NCBI GenBank assembly: GCA_036365145.1
Contig: JAEOAD010000052.1
Location: 13,453,501 to 13,517,500, forward strand
Direction of reading: 5' to 3'
Origin: Orientallactaga sibirica
Lineage: Eukaryota; Chordata; Mammalia; Rodentia; Dipodidae
DNA: 64,000 nt
The translations under genes were made by a program, and so were the position numbers. Positions within the stretch are counted from its first letter, which is position 1. Each line of letters begins with the position of its first letter. Positions 12,361-22,660 of this stretch are shown here, in pieces. Below the pieces are notes generated by a model that saw only the letters and a list, made by a program, of their open reading frames with translations, made no database searches and was not told where the DNA came from.

Positions 12361-12620
12361 GGGCTGGAGAGATGGCCTAGCACTTAAGGCAATTCCCTGC
12401 AAAGCCAAAGGACCCAGGTTTGATTCCCCAGGACCCATGTAAAGCAAAATGCACAAGGTGACAAATGCATCTGGAGTTGGTTTGCAGTGGTTGGAAGCCA
12501 TGGTGGGTCCACCCATATTCTCTCTTTCTCTCCCTCCCTCTTTCTCTTTCTCTCCCTCCCTCCCTTTCTCTCTCCCTCCCTCTTGAATAAATAAATAAAA
12601 ATAAAATATTTTTTTAAAAA
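12361..12620 (+). mobile_element. tRNA/ID-type SINE with expanded CT tract
   Basis: Starts 'gggctggagagatggcct', ends in a long (CCCT/TTCT)n run and (AAAT)n tail. The flanks repeat the target of the B1 copy just before it. Confidence 0.93.
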
Positions 12621-13183
12621 TAGGATTTTCATAATGTGTTAAAAATATAAATAAATAAAAATGGATTCTCACCAATCCTTCTGCACACCATGTGACTACT
12701 CTAGGCCTTTGTAGTCTCAACTGTAAAATAGATTCATAATACCTTCCTCAGCTGTTGGAGAATGCGCTCAGGTCCTGACTCTGGCAGTGGGGGAGGAGAG
12801 CCTGTATGCCAGGCATATTCTAGAAACAAGGCTTGGTGCCACCCTTCATGTCATTGACAATTAGTTGAGGAAGACAAACACACAGAGAGCTGATAACACT
12901 TGGAGGCAGAATCTCCATATTAAATGCTAGAAGGAGTGTATTTCCAAAACCCAATTGAAAGAGTCATTTGGGGAGGTGGAAGAATCTGTGAAAATATAAC
13001 AGGTGATCTCCTTACCCCTGAGAGGTGAGGAGTGATGGTGGGTGACCCCAGGGAGGAGGCAACCCCAAAACATTGACTACCGGTCCCCTAGGGAACTTCT
13101 CTAAGCATCAGAGAAACAGAGAGAGAGAGAGATTGGCAGGGGCAGGGGCAGCTAGGGGAAGTAAGGGAAGTGGAGAAAGTCAC

Positions 13184-13568
13184 TGTAGCAGACAGCTTCG
13201 GGTTCGCTGAGATGAACTTCCAGACCAGGCACAGTTATGGAGGAAGGGATATTATTTATTGAAGCTTACAGATCCAGGGGAAGTTCCATGATGGCAGAAG
13301 AAGCTGGCCTGTCTTCACAGAACCAGGCAAGAGAGAGAAAAACCAACCAGGCACACAGCACACAGGGCAAAGCTACAGCCAAAAGCCCCAGCACACTTCA
13401 GGAACTCCTACTGGGCACACTTGCATATCTTTACAATGGAATCTCAAACCCACCACCACCCCTTGAGATCCACCCAGTGACATTGCCTCTAGCAAGGTGG
13501 CTGCAGATGCAAACTATAAACTAATAAAACATTGAATATATTGGGGGCCATATATTCAAACTACCACA
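13184..13568 (-). mobile_element. MaLR/ORR1-like solo LTR
   Basis: 385-bp element with TG...CA ends and an exact 5-bp target duplication GTCAC (13179-13183 and 13569-13573), the hallmark of an LTR. Read on the - strand, it begins 'tgtggtagtttgaat', the known start of rodent ORR1-type LTRs. Solo LTR; no internal viral region is present. Confidence 0.85.
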
Positions 13569-13596
13569 GTCACCAAAGAAATATTAGATAACATTG

Positions 13597-13597
<1 letters not shown>

Positions 13598-13627
<30 letters not shown>

Positions 13628-13777
13628 GGTTTTTCGAGGTAGGGACTCACTCTATCCCAGGCTGACCTGGAATTCACTATGTAGTTGTAGTCTCAGGCTG
13701 GCCTCAAACTCACAGTGGTCCTTCTATCTCAGCATCCCGAGTGCAGGGATTAAAGGCGTCTGCCTCCTCACCCAGCT
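13598..13777 (-). mobile_element. B1-like SINE with long A tail
   Basis: Minus-strand copy preceded by about 30 T, with 'aggctgacctggaattcact' and the end 'gtctgcctcctcacccagc'. Confidence 0.93.
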
Positions 13778-13934
13778 TTAGATTGAAATTTTTAACTTTT
13801 AATTCCTATATACTAAAGCATATTACAAACAAAATGAAGATATACACAAATACATGGGAATAAAATGAATGTCATACCTAAGAGATTCAAGTCCTTTCTA
13901 ATGATCTCACACAAATCAGTACTAAAATCATGAA

Positions 13935-14044
13935 GAGCTGGGTGTGGTGGCACACGCCTTTAATGCCAGCCCTTGGAAGGCAGAGGTAGGAGGGTTGCCA
14001 GGGGTTCATGCATGAAGCTCTGGGTTCCATCTCCAGCCCTGGAC

Positions 14045-14075
<31 letters not shown>
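13935..14075 (+). mobile_element. Chimeric B1/ID-like SINE
   Basis: The left half is B1 ('gagctgggtgtggtggcac'); the right half instead reads 'ggttccatctccagccctgg' and runs into about 30 A, resembling an ID-type 3' end. A template switch or old rearrangement would explain it. Confidence 0.75.
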
Positions 14076-14077
<2 letters not shown>

Positions 14078-14239
14078 AACACACACAAATTCTAACCTCT
14101 TTATCATAAAAATTCAGAGCAAAACACCAGGAAGATGCCTTTAGTTTCAAATAAAATTTATGATAATACCCAGGGTTGACCATGATGTAGAACAAAGGAT
14201 GTGTGTGTGCGTGTGAACACAGCTGGTGAAGAGTGTAAA

Positions 14240-14590
14240 TTGGATTAACTTCTAGAAAGCAATTTGGCAATATGTATCAAGAGCCTTTAAAATGTTTATA
14301 CCTTTTGATTCAGTAATTCCACTTCTGGGAATCTATCCTATGAAAATAATCTGAAATGCAGGCAAAGGTTTATGCACAAAGATTTTCTTCAAAGGGTTAT
14401 TATAAACAGACGAGCAGCCCAATCATTGAATAATGTTTAAATAAATGATGGTGCATATCACACTGTATTGTAGCTATTAAAAAGTACTCTTTGGGGGAAT
14501 TTTTAAAGCCCTTGGAAAAGCGTGTGTTATAACCTTAATTATTTTAAAACCTGTATACATATGGCATGTCAGTACATGCTTTTAAAGCAT
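14240..14590 (+). mobile_element. Old L1 3'-end fragment
   Basis: Contains the familiar mammalian L1 3' motif order: 'aattccacttctgggaatct' ... 'atgatggtgcatatcacac' ... 'agctattaaaaagt'. Diverged, no open frame. Confidence 0.75.
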
Positions 14591-14941
14591 AGACAGGAAA
14601 AAAAAAACTAAATTAAAGAGAAATCAAGCAAGATGTTGAAAAATGAAAGCTGTCCTCTTGGGTGGCAGGGTGCTGGGCGTTCCTTTTTGTTTGCTTTTAC
14701 CCTGATGTCAAGCTTTAGACAACAGGGTCATATTTTTAGGGGAGAAAGTTATGAGACCCATTTTAGGATGACAAGAAATTGGAAAGTGAAACATAATGTG
14801 TCTATGAAGAAACGTGTGGTGTGAATATCACCCAGCACTGTGGGAATGTCCTGTGAGGTGAGGGACACTCAATGGACTGTTCCGTTTCCTTGTCTTTCTG
14901 CGGTAGGCTGGGGTGAACCTCGTACACCCCAACCCTTGGGG

Positions 14942-15089
14942 GTGCTGGAGAGATAGTTTAGCAGTTAAGGCATTTGCCTGCAAAGCCAAAGGATCCTGGT
15001 TCGACTTTCCAGGACCCATGTAAGCCAGGTGCATAAGGGGGTGCATGCGTCTGGAGTTCGTTTGCCGTGGCTGGAAGCCCTGGTGCTCC

Positions 15090-15131
<42 letters not shown>

Positions 15132-15182
15132 TTTTTTCTTCCTCTCAAATAATAAATAAAATATTTTTTTTAAAAAAAAAAA
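14942..15182 (+). mobile_element. tRNA/ID-type SINE with (CT)n
   Basis: Complete copy with a (CT)19-like run (15093-15130) and A-rich tail. The flanks 'acccttggggg' on both sides form the target-site duplication. Confidence 0.94.
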
Positions 15183-15527
15183 GAATCACCCTTGGGGGAA
15201 AATGCTTTGAAAATGAAGTCACTAAGCACATGTAAAGGAGGGTTTGTCCTCCTCCTTGTGCTCCTGCCTCTCTTCCCTGTCACTCACAGAAGTCCAAACA
15301 GCATGGTGCTGGCTCAGCGAGGGGCCCCTTAGCTGCCTTAGGGCAGAAGCAGGCATGTATGGCTGCCTCTTGAGTCTCCTTCCTTTTCCTCATCCAACCA
15401 GCAGCTTTAGCTCATGACCAGGGAGGGCTCCATTCCAATGACCCAATCCAGTCTCTGCCCAGAGGCATCACCTCCACCACTCATTAAGTCTCTGCTCTTT
15501 ATACTCTTATTAGCTTTGTTGTGCTTT

Positions 15528-15622
15528 CGAGGCAGAGTTTCACACTCTAACCCAGGATCACCTGGAACTCACTTTATAGCCTCAGGCTGGCCTCCTAGCT
15601 CAGCCTCTCTGAGTGCTAGGAA
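15528..15622 (-). mobile_element. B1-like SINE fragment
   Basis: Minus-strand body: 'gaggcagagtttcacactct' and 'ctcagcctctctgagtgcta'. Confidence 0.8.
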
Positions 15623-15722
15623 AAGTATTTGTTGTGTAAGCAAAGGATTTGAGTTCAGAACCCACATAAAAATGGCAGGCATAGCATGCCTGTGATCCTA
15701 GCACTTGTGAGGTGAACTCAGC

Positions 15723-16060
15723 TGTGGTAGTTTGAATCACACGTTCCCTATGAACTCATATGTTTGGAATGCTTAGTCCCCGGGTGAGGGCAACGTGGGA
15801 GGTGGAGCCTTGCTGGAGGAGGTGTGTTGTTGGAGGTGAGTTTAGGGGTGTTGTATCCAGCTCCCCCTTGCCAGTGTTCGGCTCACTCTCCTGCTGCTGT
15901 TGTCCACCTGCTGCAGCACAGGTGATGTCCAGCCTCTGCTCGTGCCATGCTCCCTGCCATCATGGACCCTCCCCTTGAGACTCCAAGACGTAATAAGATC
16001 TTTCCTCCCATCAGCTGCTTTGGGTCGGGTTGTCCCAGCAACAGGAAGATGACTACAACA
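15723..16060 (+). mobile_element. MaLR/ORR1-like solo LTR, plus strand
   Basis: Starts TGTGGTAGTTTGAATC, carries the 'ggaggtggagccttgctgga' block typical of ORR1 LTRs, an AATAA-type signal near 15991 and a CA end. I see no clear target duplication. Confidence 0.8.
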
Positions 16061-16469
16061 GGCCGAGAGAGTGAAACCTTAAGGAACAGGTTAAAGGACT
16101 GGCTTACGGGCGCGTGGGTGACTCAAATGTAGCTGCATCAACAAAAAAGCCAACGCCAGCATGGGTGACAGCTCAGCAAAAGCCGTACCACCTAAGAGCC
16201 ACTTCCTCCCTCCAGCAATCCTTTACTGCTCGTACAACCTTGGGGACGGGGTGGGGGTGAATCTTGGAATTTTTGAAGCTTCCCGAGCCTCCTGGGTCTC
16301 ACCAGCTTTTTTTTTTTTCTTCATCTAAAAAGCCTTCCTTCCATCTCTAGCAGGGCTGTTTCAATTCAGAGGAAAGAGCTATACAACCATGTGGGTCATC
16401 TGATAAATGGGAGGCTTACCTGGGCTGACCTGCTCCAGCATGTCCCTTCCATGACACGGGGAGAACAAG

Positions 16470-16568
16470 CTTGCAGTCAGACAGGCTGGACCTGAGACTC
16501 ACGGCCTGCCTGTGAGACCTTAGACAAGTCGCTGAACCTCTCCGACTCAGGTTGTTTCCTAAAAAGTG
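16470..16568 (+). mobile_element. MIR fragment
   Basis: Order 'ctggacctgagactcacggc' then 'gtgagaccttagacaagtcg' and 'ctgaacctctccgactcagg', matching the MIR core. Confidence 0.75.
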
Positions 16569-16841
16569 AGTGAAGCCAAGAACCACGTGGCTTCCTCTCA
16601 GAGCTCAATATGCCAAGGTGGGCAGACGCATTCCAGAAGCAAACAGGATGGACATTGTAGACAGCTTCGTGTTGCTGGGGTGAACGTCAAAGCCACGCAC
16701 AGTGTGGGGCAGAAAGGGATTTATTTCAAGCAGAGAGAAGTTCTATCTATGGCGGAAGCTGAGTCCCATTCATAAATCCAAGCACAGCGAGAAACCATCA
16801 CCAGCCAGCCATGCCAAAAGAGCAGCAACACAAACTGACAC

Positions 16842-17218
16842 TGTAGCAGACAGCTTCAGGTTCGCTGAGATGAACTTCCACACCAGGCACAGTTATGGAG
16901 GAGGGATTGATTTATTGAAGCTTACAGATCCAGGGGAAGTTCCATAATGGCAGAAGAAGCTGGCCTGTCTTTTACAGGACCAGGCAAGAGAGAGAGAAAA
17001 GCCACAAGCCAAAGCCACACAGTGCAGCACACCTCAGGAACTCCAGCTAGGCACACTTTGCATATCTTTAGATTGAAATCCTAAACCCACCACCACACCT
17101 TAGGGCTGGACCCTAAGATCTGCCCAGTGACTCTGCCTCCAGCTAGGTGGCTGCAGGTACAAACTACAAACTAATAAAACACTGAATATATTGGGGGCCA
17201 TCTATTCAAACTACCACA
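16842..17218 (-). mobile_element. MaLR/ORR1-like solo LTR nested in an older LTR
   Basis: 377 bp, TG...CA, flanked by gacac and gacag (4 of 5 match). Closely related to the element at 13184-13568 over its whole length, so the two probably belong to one subfamily. Confidence 0.85.
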
Positions 17219-17395
17219 GACAGTAAGCAGGGACCCAGGGAGAGCTCAGCCTTCTCTCCATACCTCTGGGCTGGAATTTAGATCTGCATCCTCACACATT
17301 CCTTTGGGCTGGGCCCCAGGATCTCCCCCCAGTGACACTTCCTCCAGCCAGGTGGCTGGAGACTCAAGTTTCAAGCTTTGATAAAACGCCTGAGT

Positions 17396-17634
17396 GCTGG
17401 AGAGATGGCTTAGCAGTTGAGGTCCTTGCCTGAAAAGCCTAAGGACCCATGTTTTATCTTTCTCCAGATCCCATGTAAGCCAGACACACAAAGGTGAGGC
17501 AAACACAAGGTCGCACGTGTGCAGTAGGTGGCACAAGCGTCGAGTTAGATTGTGGTGGCTGAGGCCCTAGCGGACCAACTCTATCTCTTTCTCCTTCTCA
17601 CTCTTGCTCTCTCCCAAAACACAAAAACAAAAAA
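17396..17634 (+). mobile_element. tRNA/ID-type SINE
   Basis: Begins 'gctggagagatggcttagc' and ends in an A-rich tail. Target-site duplication cctgagt on both sides. Confidence 0.92.
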
Positions 17635-18366
17635 TCCTGAGTCTATGAGGGGTATACATCCAAACTACTACAGATATGGTATCCGTTTCAGTGACTCAGA
17701 AAATCATGGAGTTTTACTTAATAAAGACCATCTACCCTAAAGAGGACCACACCACAATAAAAGTCAGGCTTTGCAGACAGAGTTGGGAAGCCCACCATAT
17801 GTGAGGCTCAGAAAGAGGGTAGCTTGGTGAGGCACCAGTGACCATGGGAGAGAGTTCCTGCGGATAATGCCACTGCACTCGTGCCCTGCTGCTCTTGTAG
17901 ACAGGGCCCAAATCCTCGTAACCCACACCTCCCAAGAGCAGAGTGGCAGGAAGCACCACCCAGGCCCCTCTTCCCCTCCAGTCAGTGGACGGAGTGAGAT
18001 CAGCCAGCCTGCTTCTCCCCTCAGCCTGGCTCTCTGGAGCGTGCAGAGACTCAGGTGGCCACAGGCTAGTTAATTATAATGACGCATCATTGTTCACTCG
18101 GAAACTAACAACTGCTAATATGCTCATTATAAACGGCCCTGTTTCCTTCCTCCTTGACGATGTGGTTTATCTAAGAAATTCAACACTGGAGCAAATCGTA
18201 GAGAGATAGTCAAAATCCATCCCTTTGTGCAAGAGACAAGGACCAGATAGAGGAAGGACAGAGCCAGCCTCGTAAATCAGTCACAGAGAAGCCAGAGCTG
18301 GGGCCTGGACCCACTTGTACCGACGATGTCCTCTGCACCTCACAGCAGAAAGTGCTGTGCGCCGTC

Positions 18367-18453
18367 ATCTATGGCCGTACCACCCTGAATACGCCTGATC
18401 TCACCTGATCTCTGAGCAGGGTCGGGCTTGGTTGGGAGAAGTGCTGTATGCCT
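18367..18453 (+). pseudogene. 5S rRNA pseudogene, internally deleted
   Basis: Reads 'atctatggccgtaccaccct', then 'cctgatctcacctgatctct', 'gagcagggtcgggcttggtt' and 'gtgctgtatgcct'. This follows the order of vertebrate 5S rRNA (start, box A/internal control region, 3' end) but is 87 nt instead of about 121, with losses around the middle and in the segment before the 3' end. The deletions and substitutions make it non-functional. It is probably an RNA-derived or dispersed 5S copy. Confidence 0.88.
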
Positions 18454-18800
18454 CTGGAATCCACTCAGTAAGTCACTCCACTGAGGTCAGGGTGTTGCCG
18501 TCAGCTCTACGTCCAACCAGACAGTCCACAGAGTCCAGGAGAACACCATCAGTAGCAGATGAAACTGGCTCCCTTACGTAGATCCAAGCAGGGAGACACC
18601 ACCACTAGCCAGCACCACTAGCATCCACCGACTCCCAGAGCTCAAATGGCTCCCGACACACCACACCGAGTAGGGTTGCACTGAAGACCAGACACACCTT
18701 AGGGCTGGACTCCTGGATACTCTTCAATGACATTCCCCCTTGTAGTAGAAATCTGCCTGCTTGGGGCTCAGGTAGAAGTTTAATCAAAAATGACAGAGTT

Positions 18801-18949
18801 GCCGGGCGTGGTGGCGCACACCTTTAATCCCAGCACTCAGGAGGCAGAGGTAGGAGGATCACCGTAAGTTTGAAGCCACCCTGAGATACATAGTGAATTC
18901 CAGGTCAGCCTGAGCTGGAGTGAGATCCTACCTTGAAAAAAAAAAAAAA
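18801..18949 (+). mobile_element. B1-like SINE, young
   Basis: Near-consensus 'gccgggcgtggtggcgcaca' copy with A tail. Flanked by aaaaatgacagagt on both sides. Confidence 0.95.
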
Positions 18950-18960
18950 TGACAGAGTCT

Positions 18961-19162
18961 GGGGCTGGAGAGATGGTTCAGCAATTAAGGTGCTTGGCTG
19001 CGCAGCCTAAAGACCCAAGTTCAAATCCCCGGTACCCATGTAAAGCCAGATGCACAGGGGTGGCACATGTGTCTGGAGTTTGTTTGCAGTGGCTAGAGGC
19101 CCTGGTGCACCCATTCTCATTCTCATTCTCTCTCTCTCTCTCTTTCTCTCTCTTTAGTTTCA

Positions 19163-19201
<39 letters not shown>

Positions 19202-19208
19202 ATATTTG
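18961..19208 (+). mobile_element. tRNA/ID-type SINE
   Basis: Complete copy with (TC)n and a (AAAT)n tail at 19161-19204. Its flanks reuse the same target sequence as the B1 copy before it (aaaaatgacagagtct / aaaaatgactgagtct). Confidence 0.94.
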
Positions 19209-19574
19209 AAAAAATGACTGAGTCTATGAACCCGTACATTCAAACTATCACATCCAACTACCACACTGCCACACTGGGCCAGGCCAGTATGTACATAGTG
19301 CCAGCCAAACTTTGACCTTGAGGATAGAGCTGAATGTATATAGAGAATACTTCACCTGGAAGCTGTCCTACACTCGGGTGTGCAGACCCCAGAGGGCTTG
19401 AGAACATGGGCCAAAACCTTGACCACATTGTTCCTCACCATTCATGAAGTATGAGAGTCCCAGTAGACCGTGGGTGTGTGTGAGGGACTTTGACTGCCCC
19501 CACTGGCCATGTGGTTGGTCACATGGAGATTCGAGCGCCTCCGTCAGTCCGTGGGTGTGACAGCTTTTCCCTGA

Positions 19575-19769
<195 letters not shown>

Positions 19770-20289
19770 TAGATGGGGACGTCCCCAACGTGCCCTACGT
19801 CTCATCTCCCTCCTGTCTCCATGGACAGCCTTCCTGACACGCTTGTGACTGCTTGTGTGGAAACACGGTGTCCAAGAGCGAGGTCTCCACGTGCACTGTC
19901 CTCCGTGGTCTGTGGTCATACAGACTAAGAATCAAATGCAAGTTTACAAGATCTGAAGGCACAGAGGAAATGTGTGAGATGTGGTCTAACTGTGACGTGA
20001 CGTTAGAAGCCTTCCACGCCCACACTGCTCTCAATTTCCAAGCCCTGTCTTCCTGCCTCACCTTCCTGTCTCACCCTCCCCACCCTGTGCAACCCTATCA
20101 ACCCACCTGACAGCTCCCTTGCACCTCCCGTTTTGGTCAGGTGACCTTCACTGCTCAAAACATCCCTCCTTCCTCAAGCACTTCCCCTCCTTCAAGACTC
20201 AATCTCATGACCACAGTTTTCTGAGAGCTCTCGGATCATCCCGCCCTAGAGCAGCTAGCTTCTCCTCCGTACCCTTCCCTGCGGCTGCG

Positions 20290-20995
20290 TATCCATTCAT
20301 CCATAACCATTTCCACGCTTTTTTATTCATTATAATTCACTCATTCAAAGTGTACCATTCAATGTCCCTTACATGGCTGTACAACCATGCACACGATCTC
20401 GTTAGAGAACATTTCATCACCCCACAAAGAAACCGGCTGCAATCTCTCCAGCTCCCCAACCCATTCACCACTAGCCCCAACCACTGATCCCTCTGCTCTG
20501 GGCACTTCACATCCATATGGAATCATACAAGCTGTGGTCTTTTACGGCTTGTGTCTTCACTCAGCCTAGTATATGTGAGGTGCAGCCACCCACTGCAGCA
20601 TGGGTCAGGGCTACATTCCTCTCAATGCCGAATGTCATGACATTGTACAGCTATACCACATTTTTCCTATCGACTCATTAGTTCATAGACATTTGGGATG
20701 TTGCCAGTTTGGCACTACTGTGAACCACACTGCTGTCAACATTCACATACAAGTGTTTATGTGGGCACCTGTGCTGAGTCCTCTTGGTATATGCTAGGGA
20801 CAGGATTTCTGGATCATATGTTGATAACTTGACATGTAACATACTGAAAAGCTGTCAAAACTTTTCCCAAAGTTCTGATGCCTGCCAGCAGTATACGAGG
20901 GTTCAGCTTTCTCCATCTCTCTGCCAGCACTTGCTATGATCTGTCTTTCTTATTTTAGCCATCTTAGCAGGCATGCACCCACTAGGTTTCATGGA
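20290..20995 (+). mobile_element. Old L1 (L1M-type) 3' fragment
   Basis: Collinear with the old mammalian L1 3' region: 'tcattcaaagtgtaccattc', 'gggctacattcctctcaatg', 'gccagcagtatacgagggtt' and 'tgccagcacttgctatgatc', then 'tagccatcttagcaggc'. No open frame. Confidence 0.75.
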
Positions 20996-21650
20996 GCTGT
21001 GTTGCTTCCTCCTATGGGCAGACTGGGGCTGGGCATCTTGTCAGTCCCAGTATCTCCCCTGATTCCTGATGCCAGTCACAGGATTGGTGTTCACACCGAC
21101 CATTGATTGAAATGACTGAGTTGGAACACTTGAGCTCCCGAGAGAAAAACAAATTGCTATGGGCACATGGATAGCTGGGGACAGAGTAGACTCCCCACTG
21201 ATGATTGCCCCATTCAAACAGTGTGCTCCCAGCAGCTGAGCCTCCTCTGTTTAGCCAGGGAAGCCACAAATACTTAGAGAACGACGTAGTGAGCGGGAAA
21301 ACATGCTCCATCCTGGAGCATGGGCCGATGACAAGGCGCCTGTGCACAAAAGAGAGAAAACCCAAGACAGGTGCAGAGAATGAAGCGTGGAGCCTGCTTG
21401 GTTAAGGAAGGGGAGGCAGGGCTGTCTGTGCTCAGGACATGGTGAGTCCCAGGCCAGTAGCAAATGCCTCAGCTCTCAGTCACACAGGCCACAGATACCA
21501 CTGACCTGTGATGAATTTTCAAGATAGCTTTAAAAGCTGACCAGTGTCCCCAAGTCAACAGACCCCTCCAGAGATTAAAAGGCTTGATAGATATTCATTT
21601 AAGTGAAGTAATAAAAACATCCATTTTCAACTTCAAAACATACCTCATTT

Positions 21651-21867
21651 AAAAAATATTTTATTTATTTTATTTGAGAGAAAGAGGCAGATTGATGGAG
21701 AAAGAGAGAGAGAGGATGGGTGTGCCTGGGCCTCTGGCTACCACAGACAAACTCCAGATACATGAGCCACTTTATGCAACTGGATTTATGTGGGTACTGG
21801 GGAATCTAACCTGGGTCCCTTGGCTTTGCAGACAAGCATTCAAACCACTAAGCCATTTCTCCAGCCC
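21651..21867 (-). mobile_element. tRNA/ID-type SINE
   Basis: Minus-strand copy, T-rich start, (GA)n, end 'aagccatttctccagccc'. Confidence 0.92.
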
Positions 21868-21914
21868 ATATATCTCGTTTTTATTTGAAGATTTCAAGTT
21901 ATAATTGAAACATG

Positions 21915-22284
21915 ATATGTTTTGTTGTTATTTGTATACATATGTGTGCGCATGGTCGAGTGTGTCTGGATACATGCATGTTCAGGTGTACATACACATG
22001 TATGCACATGTATGTGGAGGCCAGAGGACAACCTCACATGTTATTCCTTGAAACATGGTCTTTCACTGGTTTTTTAATTCTCCAAGTAGGCTAGCCACGT
22101 ACAGGGATCTAACGGTCTGCATATCCCCAGAGTGGACTTGACAAGCTCATGCCTCCATGTGTTTTTGTTTGTTTGTTTGTTTGTTTGTTTTTTGTTTGTT
22201 TTTGGACGTGGGTTCTAGGGATCAAATACAGGTCCTCATGCTCTCAGAGCAAGCACCCTAGCAACTGAGCAATCCCCCGCATCA
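21915..22284 (-). mobile_element. B4-like composite SINE
   Basis: TG/CA-rich start, 'tgtggaggccagaggacaac', an inner (TTTG)n run (22160-22203) and the end 'gcaactgagcaatcccc'. Confidence 0.8.
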
Positions 22285-22519
22285 TGGGGGATTTTCTGAT
22301 GAAGAGTGGCAGTGAAGCACTTCTCTTGTCTCCAGACTGTTCACTCCTGGTCTTCCTTACAGAGTTCTCACCACACAGCACAATGCAGCCAGGCCTGTCC
22401 ACAGTGCCCTGGACAGCGGCCGGGATGTGTGTCTCTACTTATTTGTGTCTTCAGCAGTGCCTCTGAGCTCTGTGATTTTGCGACTGCCTTTTCAAAGCTT
22501 TTTTTGATACCCACTTTCC

Positions 22520-22660
22520 AGCTGGGACATAGGTTGGGCAGGCCATGCCCTGACTTGCAATTGGAAAATGAAGGCAGGGAGAAGGCGACTGATTTGTTCA
22601 GGGTCACACAGCATGTCTAAAGCAGAGCTGTGATGAGGATCTAGCCCATGACTGGGCTCC
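22520..22660 (-). mobile_element. MIR fragment
   Basis: Contains 'gtcacacagcatgtctaaag' and 'cagagctgtgatgaggatct', the usual reverse MIR pattern. Confidence 0.75.

Larger units (their letters stand above)
16656..17672 (-). mobile_element. MaLR-like LTR split by a second LTR and a SINE
   Basis: Outer element with TG...CA ends and near-duplicate 5-bp flanks (gacat / gatat). It is interrupted by a younger LTR of the same group (16842-17218) and by a tRNA-type SINE (17396-17634). Order of events from nesting: outer LTR first, then the inserts. Confidence 0.75.
18490..19252 (-). mobile_element. MaLR-like LTR interrupted by two SINEs
   Basis: Fragments 'cttagggctggactcctgga' (upstream) and 'cattcaaactatcaca' (end at 19252) match the other LTRs of this group. 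The 5' limit is uncertain. A B1-like SINE (18801) and a tRNA-type SINE (18961) sit inside. Confidence 0.65.

Noticed and set aside
15723..16060. Full-length endogenous retrovirus
   Set aside because: Only LTR-sized elements are present; no gag, pro or pol-like frame was seen near any of them.
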